A stretch of 18,099 nucleotides of DNA from JALOBO01 sp023228225 (GTDB taxonomy: Bacteria; Bacillota; Clostridia; Christensenellales; UBA1242), in the NCBI GenBank assembly GCA_041663585.1, contig JBAYMN010000018.1, forward strand, positions 1-18,099. The letters run 5' to 3'. The notes under the pieces are model-generated. The model was not told where the DNA came from. It worked only from the letters and a program-made list of their open reading frames with translations, and made no database searches. Below are positions 13,826 to 18,099 of this stretch, piece after piece (the first letter of the stretch is position 1; every line of letters begins with the position of its first letter). The position numbers and the translations under genes were made by a program.

Positions 13826-14299
13826 TTATTTTTCATTTTGTTTTATTCCATTGGCTTCTTCAAGTTTATCAATAATTTTATAATAATTTTCATCAAAGAT
13901 AGTATGTGTAGAAATTATAAGATCAAGCACATACCACGATATAAACGCAAATGCAAAACTAATTGTTGCACCCCACAAAACATAAACCCAACTACCTAGT
14001 AAGTATAAATAAACTTTCCAAGGCGAAAAAAATATTATAAATACACCCGCCACAGTTAACAAGGTGAGTAGTATTTTTATAAGTCCCAATTTAATCCTAC
14101 CTTGATAAAACCTATCCACACCAAAAGGTCCTAATATTAAAGCAAAAATAAACGAAAGCAAAGGATTTTTAAATTTTAATATATCTAAACACTTAGCCTT
14201 TTTTTCACCTATATTTTCAATGTTTTCAAGCACATTTATATATTGTTCTGATGATACTTTTCTTTTTATTTGTTGTAGTATGCTTTTCTCTTCTTTCAA
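13826..14299 (-). CDS. TM2 domain-containing membrane protein
   Basis: A 157-aa protein. About 43 charged N-terminal residues are followed by a TM2 domain at about 44-135. The signature is ALILGPFGVDRFYQGRIKLGLIK, the G-x-x-G-x-x-x-F-Y-x-G pattern, and later WYVLDLIIS. Three hydrophobic segments are visible, and the C-terminus is short and charged. TM2 proteins are common small membrane proteins without an assigned biochemical role. The ATG has a canonical AAGGAG upstream. It starts 17 bases after the fabG-like stop, so the two genes are probably cotranscribed, though a functional link is not evident. The domain call is confident. Confidence -1.
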   Translation of the reverse strand: MKEEKSILQQIKRKVSSEQYINVLENIENIGEKKAKCLDILKFKNPLLSFIFALILGPFGVDRFYQGRIKLGLIKILLTLLTVAGVFIIFFSPWKVYLYLLGSWVYVLWGATISFAFAFISWYVLDLIISTHTIFDENYYKIIDKLEEANGIKQNEK

Positions 14300-14316
14300 T
14301 TTAAACTCCTTAATAA

Positions 14317-15060
14317 TTAAATAATAAATCCACCATTTGGACTAATAATTTGTCCAGTTATAAAGTTTGCTTTATCGCTTGCTAAAAATAAAATCGTTTC
14401 GGCAATTTCTTCTGGTTTGCCTATTCGCCTAAGCGGAGTGCTATCTTTTAATTCGGCAATATTTTGCTCACTTAAATTTTTATTCATATCCGTATCAATT
14501 ATACCGGGAGCAACACAGTTAACTTGTATATTCCATATCCCCAGTTCCTTTGCCAATGCCTTAGTAAGCCCAATTACTCCAGATTTAGCAGCCGAATACA
14601 CAACTTCACAACTACCGCCCACCATGCCCCATACGGAAGAAATATTTATTATTTTACCACTTTTTTGGTCAGTCATAAAAGGAAGTGTGCATTTAATAGC
14701 ATTAAAAGTACCTTTTAAATCAACATCAATAATATTATCAAAATCTTGTTCAGTCGTATCTAAAAACAATTTTTGCAGTGCAATACCTGCATTATTAACA
14801 AGAACATTAATTCCGCCAAATTTATTTATTGTATAATCCACCATTTCTTTTACCTGTTTAATATTTTTTACATCTGCCTTGTAGCAATCTGCGGAATAAC
14901 CCATAGAATTTAATGAAAGTACAAGTTTTTCAGCGACAACTTTTGAGTTTAAATAATTAATAAGCACATTATAGCCATTTTTTGCAAAAAGTTCGGCGGT
15001 ACAGCGCCCTATTCCGCGAGAAGCCCCTGTAATAATAACTGTGCTTTTATTGTTTTTCAT
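14317..15060 (-). CDS. fabG: SDR family oxidoreductase, FabG-like 3-oxoacyl-ACP reductase
   Basis: A 247-aa classical short-chain dehydrogenase. The nucleotide-binding TGASRGIG is at 11-18, NNAG at 89-92, and the catalytic residues S142, Y155 and K159 sit in SSVWG and YSAAKSG. The C-terminal block APGIIDTDM and the ending ITGQIISPNGG match FabG closely. FabG reduces 3-oxoacyl-ACP to 3-hydroxyacyl-ACP with NADPH in fatty acid elongation. The gene is not in a fatty-acid cluster and stands with a TM2 gene, so it may be an extra FabG paralogue or another SDR. The ATG at 15060 has AAAAGGGA upstream, and a promoter lies at 15104-15132. The family call is sure; the substrate is likely but not proven. 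Confidence -1.
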   Translation of the reverse strand: MKNNKSTVIITGASRGIGRCTAELFAKNGYNVLINYLNSKVVAEKLVLSLNSMGYSADCYKADVKNIKQVKEMVDYTINKFGGINVLVNNAGIALQKLFLDTTEQDFDNIIDVDLKGTFNAIKCTLPFMTDQKSGKIINISSVWGMVGGSCEVVYSAAKSGVIGLTKALAKELGIWNIQVNCVAPGIIDTDMNKNLSEQNIAELKDSTPLRRIGKPEEIAETILFLASDKANFITGQIISPNGGFII

Positions 15061-15103
15061 CTTTGTCCCTTTTAATTTTAATCTAACATTTATTTCTTTT
15101 TAT

Positions 15104-15132
15104 ATTTTACTTTAAGTCGCTATGTTTGGCAA
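15104..15132 (-). promoter_or_regulatory. Promoter of the fabG-like operon
   Basis: On the - strand, TTGCCA (15127-15132) and TAAAAT (15104-15109) are 17 bases apart, giving a leader of about 37 nt. The promoter lies between the gene and the RNA-like element at 15204-15380, so that element is not part of the fabG leader. Confidence -1.
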
Positions 15133-15203
15133 GTGAAATAGGCATTATTAAAATTTGGTTGCTATGTAGATAACTTCTGCAAAGTCATAAAATTACAGTT
15201 CGC

Positions 15204-15380
15204 TTATAATTTTGCATAAATAGAATTATAAAGTAGTTTAAACGCAAAGATTTTTAAATGATTTAACCCCAAACAGGTTTCGACGCGTACGTATACGCTA
15301 GGAGATTCTGTTTGGGGTTAAAGGATTAAAAGATTGCGTTTAAACGGTGTCAAGTTCCACCCACTGGTGAAGTGGACGGA
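15204..15380 (+). ncRNA. Candidate structured RNA, copy B, with long helix and 3' pseudoknot
   Basis: On the + strand, a leading hairpin TTATAATT/AATTATAA (15204-15231) is followed by an outer 12-bp helix GTTTAAACGCAA/TTGCGTTTAAAC (15236-15247 with 15334-15345). An imperfect middle helix and a perfect 15-bp inner helix (15262-15276 with 15308-15322) follow. The 31-nt apical loop (15277-15307) starts GTTTCGACG and contains a GCGTA/TACGC mini-hairpin. After the outer helix, CGGTG (15345-15349) can pair with CACTG (15362-15366) in the loop of the hairpin TCCAC/GTGGA (15356-15376), making an H-type pseudoknot. Its G-U pair would be A-C on the other strand, so + is favoured. The same architecture with different stem bases is at 2917-3093. 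No clear promoter or U-tailed terminator is seen. The identity is unknown. Confidence -1.
15233..15253. repeat. 21-bp dispersed repeat, copy 2
   Basis: Identical to 3134-3154 in the same orientation. Here it forms the 5' outer arm of the RNA-like hairpin, and its first part recurs inverted at 15334-15345. The palindrome GTTTAAAC lies at 15236-15243. Confidence -1.
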
Positions 15381-15385
15381 AAATC

Positions 15386-16162
15386 TCACTGATAAATATT
15401 AGCAATGGCCTCTCTTAATTTATCGGACACAGATTGTAAACTTTTCACATTTTTTATAATGCTGGTATATGCCAACCACAAAGCACTTATTACTTTTATG
15501 CTTTGATAATTTGCGCCTTCTATCATTGCATCAAGCACAATTTTTAATTCTTCTAATTTTTCTACTTTTATTTTTGGTTCTTGACTTGCTTGCTTTATAA
15601 TAATATTTGCAAGTTCTTTTATAGTTTCAAATTTTTTGTCGGCATCAATATAATTTTCGTTTTCTAAATTTGTTTGTACACCTTCTGCTTTGCTTTCTAC
15701 TTGCTGAGCAATATATTTTTCAGGTGCAAAGTCTTCTTCAAGATCAAGTTCATTTAATACCGCAAGTTTAAATGGTAAAATCATAGATTTTGAAAAATTT
15801 GCATACTCAGAACTGCTACCATCAATAGAATGGTAATATTCATGCAAAAATGTATGTAAGTCTATATTTTTTTTATCTATTTCAATTAATAATCCAAGAA
15901 TAAGCGCAATAACTTTTTTATTATTTTCAGGCAATTTAATCATTTTTCTAACAGGACTACCAACAATAGCCTTGCTAAATTCGGATACAAGGTCTACACC
16001 TCGTAAACAACTTTCCATAAGTTTATATAAGGTCGGGCAAGCCGCTACACATTTCAATACTTTTGAAATCTTAACATCTACCAGTATAAACTTGCCATTT
16101 ACCATATCATCGCAACTATTGCAAAAATTTTTAATAACAACTAAATCTTGTTTGGGTATCAT
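15386..16162 (-). CDS. Hypothetical protein, 258 aa, with an HExxH-like segment
   Basis: I do not recognise this family. The start is taken at the ATG 16162, which has AGGAGA 8 bases upstream. An in-frame ATG at 16189 would translate through that ribosome binding site and the -10 box. The protein is soluble and mostly helical. The N-terminal part has several cysteines (C14 and C17 as CNSC, C38, C42, C52). Residues 107-111 read HEYYH in the context TFLHEYYHSIDG, which fits HExxH, the zinc-metalloprotease pattern. The flanks are not typical of a known family, so this may be chance. The C-terminal third is charged and possibly coiled-coil (about 150-215). It is divergent from a DUF4364 gene and has its own promoter. 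Confidence -1.
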   Translation of the reverse strand: MIPKQDLVVIKNFCNSCDDMVNGKFILVDVKISKVLKCVAACPTLYKLMESCLRGVDLVSEFSKAIVGSPVRKMIKLPENNKKVIALILGLLIEIDKKNIDLHTFLHEYYHSIDGSSSEYANFSKSMILPFKLAVLNELDLEEDFAPEKYIAQQVESKAEGVQTNLENENYIDADKKFETIKELANIIIKQASQEPKIKVEKLEELKIVLDAMIEGANYQSIKVISALWLAYTSIIKNVKSLQSVSDKLREAIANIYQ

Positions 16163-16180
16163 AAAAATATCTCCTAATAA

Positions 16181-16209
16181 ATTATACAATATAAAATAAT
16201 TATTGTAAA
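16181..16209 (-). promoter_or_regulatory. Promoter of the 258-aa hypothetical gene
   Basis: On the - strand, TTTACA (16204-16209) and TATAAT (16181-16186) are 17 bases apart, close to consensus. The predicted leader is about 12 nt, just enough to hold the AGGAGA ribosome binding site. Confidence -1.
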
Positions 16210-16289
16210 CGAATTTTGTCTTATTTTTGTTTTATTACTCTTGTTTTTAAATAAATATATATTTTTTTATCAAATAAAATTAAAATTGA

Positions 16290-16318
16290 TTGAAAATATT
16301 ACGAAATAGTGTTAAAAT
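16290..16318 (+). promoter_or_regulatory. Promoter of the DUF4364 gene
   Basis: TTGAAA (16290-16295) and TAAAAT (16313-16318) are 17 bases apart, 30 bases upstream of the GTG start at 16348. Confidence -1.
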
Positions 16319-16347
16319 TTAATTAGTAAAAATTTAGGAGTGTTGTT

Positions 16348-16890
16348 GTGGACTTTGTATCAGATTCTACTGTAAATAAATTAATATTGCTATTTATGCT
16401 TGAAAAAATGGAAATCCCGCTGACCGAAAATTCCATACTTGAAATATGCACAAATCGCAATTCTTGGCTAAATTATATGGATTGTAAGGAAATTATTTGG
16501 CAACTATTAGAATCAAATTTTATATACAAGACTTCCGGCACTGAGCCTGATAATACATATTATGGTTTAAATGAAACAGGTATGAATTGTCTTGCACAAT
16601 TTTTCTTAAAAATACCCGCCAGTTTGCGTGAAGACATTGTTTCCTACGCCAAAGAAAACCGTATGAATTACAAACGGTCGCAAGAATATGTCAGTGATTT
16701 CAAAAAAAATGATGAGGACGGTTCTTACACTGCAATATTAAAAATAATTGAACCCCGCGTAAGCACTCCGTTGCTAGAACTTAAAATAAAAACGCAAAGT
16801 CGCAATTCTGCAAAAATAATCGCAAAAAAATGGCACGACAAAGCCCCCGAAATTTTTGAAAATATATTTGAAACTTTAATAGATGAATAA
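16348..16890 (+). CDS. DUF4364 family protein
   Basis: A 180-aa protein starting at GTG with TAGGAG 7 bases upstream. The N-terminal half (about 5-80) looks like a winged helix: NKLILLFMLEKMEIPLTENSILEIC, then YMDCKEIIWQLLESNFIYK and YYGLNETGMNCL. This matches DUF4364 proteins of Clostridia, which resemble PadR/MarR-type DNA-binding folds. The C-terminal half (about 85-180) is mixed alpha/beta and ends in KKWHDKAPEIFENIFETL, as in the family. It may be a transcription regulator, but no target is known. It is monocistronic between its own promoter and a strong terminator, and divergent from the 258-aa hypothetical gene. I recognised the family from memory of its pattern. Confidence -1.
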   Translation: MDFVSDSTVNKLILLFMLEKMEIPLTENSILEICTNRNSWLNYMDCKEIIWQLLESNFIYKTSGTEPDNTYYGLNETGMNCLAQFFLKIPASLREDIVSYAKENRMNYKRSQEYVSDFKKNDEDGSYTAILKIIEPRVSTPLLELKIKTQSRNSAKIIAKKWHDKAPEIFENIFETLIDE

Positions 16891-16919
16891 TTTCATTTTA
16901 AATCATATAATTAATAAGT

Positions 16920-16945
16920 AAAAGTCGGGCAACTCCCGACTCTTT
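16920..16945. terminator. Bidirectional terminator
   Basis: AGTCGGG (16923-16929) and CCCGACT (16935-16941) form a 7-bp GC-rich stem with a 5-nt loop. T runs follow on both strands, so it serves the DUF4364 gene and the convergent small membrane protein gene. Confidence -1.
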
Positions 16946-16972
16946 TGATGTGTTATCTATAAGTGGATTAAA

Positions 16973-17221
16973 TTATTTTATAAATAAAATTGAAAAAATT
17001 GCCGTGATGATAAGCAATAAGCCCAGCATACGCATAAATAGCAAAATTGAATCATCATTTTCAATATTATCTTTTTTTCTAACAGCGATTGTAACTTTTT
17101 TTGATAAAAGTGCAAACCCCAACCCAAGCGAGCCACAAATAATAGCAACCGTAATTGAAGGTTGACTTAAATATTCAATTACACTTGAAAAAGTAATATT
17201 TAATGCTAAAAAACTAAACAT
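16973..17221 (-). CDS. Small membrane protein, 82 aa, hypothetical
   Basis: A small protein with two predicted membrane helices (about 22-40 and 62-81) joined by a basic then acidic loop (KKVTIAVRKKDNIENDDS). No family was recognised. The ATG has AAGGAG about 10 bases upstream, so it is probably a real gene. It lies 48 bases downstream of pgsA on the same strand, with no terminator between them, so it is likely cotranscribed with pgsA. The reading is well supported as coding, but the function is unknown. Confidence -1.
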   Translation of the reverse strand: MFSFLALNITFSSVIEYLSQPSITVAIICGSLGLGFALLSKKVTIAVRKKDNIENDDSILLFMRMLGLLLIITAIFSILFIK

Positions 17222-17269
17222 ACTCCAACTCCTTAATTAGTTAAAGTATATATTACAAATGTAAAAATG

Positions 17270-17818
17270 TCAATCTTTAATTTTAATAGCAGTATTTGAG
17301 GTTGTAGTGCTAGTTTTAAGTTTATTAATACATTCCGAGCCATAAATAAAAGTTGACAAAATTATTATGCCGATAGAGATATAAAAAATAATTTCATTAA
17401 TGCCTTGAAATTTAAAAAAACTAATAAATATTGCCACCGTAACACAAAGTGCACCCGCTTTACCGACAATATTACTTGATATTACTAATTTTTTCTTATA
17501 AAGAAGAGCCCCTGCGAAAATAAATACAGCATCAAACACCAGCATAGTAAAAAATATCCATGCAGGTATTAAATTTTTAATTACTAAACAACAGAGAGCG
17601 GTTAATTTAATGAATTTGTCGGCAAATGGATCTAATACTTTTCCCAAATCTGAAATGGCATTAAATTTTCGTGCGATATACCCATCGGCAACATCTGTTA
17701 AACATGCTAATGCAAAAACTACCGCTGCAATAGTAGTAGAGGTCGAAAAAAACAGCACTACAAAAATAGGAACCATAATAATTCTAATTACAGTTAAAAT
17801 ATTAGGAACATTTTTCAT
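17270..17818 (-). CDS. pgsA: CDP-diacylglycerol-glycerol-3-phosphate 3-phosphatidyltransferase
   Basis: A 182-aa integral membrane enzyme making phosphatidylglycerophosphate from CDP-diacylglycerol and glycerol-3-phosphate, the first committed step to phosphatidylglycerol. The CDP-alcohol phosphotransferase motif is complete: D42-x2-D45-G46-x2-A49-R50-x8-G59-x3-D63-x3-D67. The N-terminus MKNVPNILTVIRI is typical of PgsA. About five or six hydrophobic segments are present. The ATG at 17818 is chosen. The frame extends to a TTG at 17845, but that extension covers a TATAAT box and the AGGG ribosome binding site. The leader is probably very short. Its product pathway links to the lipid kinase at the other end of the window, but the two are not in one operon. 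Confidence -1.
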   Translation of the reverse strand: MKNVPNILTVIRIIMVPIFVVLFFSTSTTIAAVVFALACLTDVADGYIARKFNAISDLGKVLDPFADKFIKLTALCCLVIKNLIPAWIFFTMLVFDAVFIFAGALLYKKKLVISSNIVGKAGALCVTVAIFISFFKFQGINEIIFYISIGIIILSTFIYGSECINKLKTSTTTSNTAIKIKD

Positions 17819-17910
17819 ATTATACCCTACTAATATTATAGCCAAAAAATAAAATTCATAACCATAAAAAATTACCTGACAAATTACAAATTTGATTAAT
17901 GTATTTTTTC

Positions 17911-17938
17911 TTGACTTTTAAGCGTAATTTGCTATACT
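17911..17938 (+). promoter_or_regulatory. tRNA-Thr promoter
   Basis: TTGACT (17911-17916) and TATACT (17933-17938) are 16 bases apart, 19 bases before the tRNA. Near-consensus, as expected for a stable RNA gene. Confidence -1.
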
Positions 17939-17957
17939 TATAAAAGCATTTAAATAT

Positions 17958-18033
17958 GCTAATGTGGCTCAGTTGGTAGAGCAGCTGATTCGTAATCAGC
18001 AGGTCGCGCGTTCGATTCGCGCCATTAGCTCCA
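17958..18033 (+). tRNA. tRNA-Thr (anticodon CGU)
   Basis: A complete 76-nt cloverleaf. The acceptor GCTAATG/CATTAGC is perfect, the D-stem is GCTC/GAGC, the anticodon stem is GCTGA/TCAGC with loop TTCGTAA (CGU, codon ACG), the variable loop is AGGTC, the T-stem is GCGCG/CGCGC with the normal TTCGATT loop, the discriminator is T and CCA is encoded. It has its own promoter and terminator. Confidence -1.
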
Positions 18034-18040
18034 ATACTAA

Positions 18041-18074
18041 AAATCACTTATAAAACAAGTGATTTTGTTTGTTT
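18041..18074 (+). terminator. tRNA-Thr terminator
   Basis: AAATCACTT (18041-18049) pairs with AAGTGATTT (18057-18065) over a 7-nt loop, followed by TGTTTGTTT. It begins 7 bases after the tRNA CCA. Confidence -1.
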
Positions 18075-18099
18075 ATTCTATAACGCATTAACAACTTCG

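Noticed and set aside
14417..14836. 139-aa and 64-aa frames antisense to the fabG-like gene
   Set aside because: The sense strand encodes a complete SDR with all motifs; the antisense frames are by-products.
15061..15385. Riboswitch controlling the fabG-like operon
   Set aside because: The structure is on the opposite strand by wobble-pair and motif orientation, and the operon has its own promoter downstream of it.
17856..18047. 63-aa frame on the - strand reading GANRTRDLLITNQLLYQLSH
   Set aside because: It is the antisense of tRNA-Thr. This peptide is a well-known spurious translation of tRNA genes.

Overview
The window is strongly AT-rich bacterial DNA with purine-rich ribosome binding sites, compact TTGACA/TATAAT-type promoters and many U-tailed hairpin terminators. 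The conserved order comEC-holA-rpsT, a DUF4364 protein, a BspA-type leucine-rich-repeat protein and a U32 peptidase all point to a low-GC Firmicute of the Clostridia, probably an uncultured gut-type lineage. Nothing in the sequence fixes the species.

Layout. Positions 1-1817 (+) hold the 3' part of a U32 peptidase gene, convergent with a diacylglycerol-kinase-like gene (1848-2747, -). A 660-base gap (2748-3410) follows; it holds a candidate structured RNA on the - strand. Next, all on the - strand, come a lemA-DUF2207 pair (5967-3411), a Cu/Zn superoxide dismutase (6608-6156) and an RluA-type pseudouridine synthase (7618-6740). The RluA-type gene is divergent from rpsT (7776-8054, +). A BspA-like LRR gene with a one-base frameshift (8231-9290, +) sits between rpsT and the holA end of a comEC-holA operon (12558-9356, -).

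From 12559 to 13190 there is no protein gene. This stretch holds a GC-rich, atypical tRNA-Glu(CUC) and two 77-bp direct repeats that copy the 3' end of that tRNA. After it come an unrecognised 200-aa gene (13191-13793, +), a fabG-like reductase plus TM2-domain membrane protein operon (15060-13826, -), and a 325-base gap with a second copy of the candidate structured RNA, here on the + strand. The window ends with an unrecognised 258-aa gene (-), a DUF4364 gene (+), a pgsA plus small membrane protein pair (-) and tRNA-Thr(CGU) (+).

Most genes are ordinary housekeeping: lipid metabolism (pgsA, diacylglycerol kinase, fabG-like), translation (rpsT, RluA family, tRNAs), replication (holA), DNA uptake (comEC) and oxidative defence (Cu/Zn SOD). 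The most unusual signal is the pair of matching RNA-like structures at 2917-3093 (-) and 15204-15380 (+). They share loop and flank sequence but have different, compensating stem sequences, and each appears to end in a pseudoknot. The second unusual signal is the tRNA-Glu locus, which combines an odd tRNA with direct and inverted copies of its T-arm. All comparisons were made by eye; no database or folding program was used.
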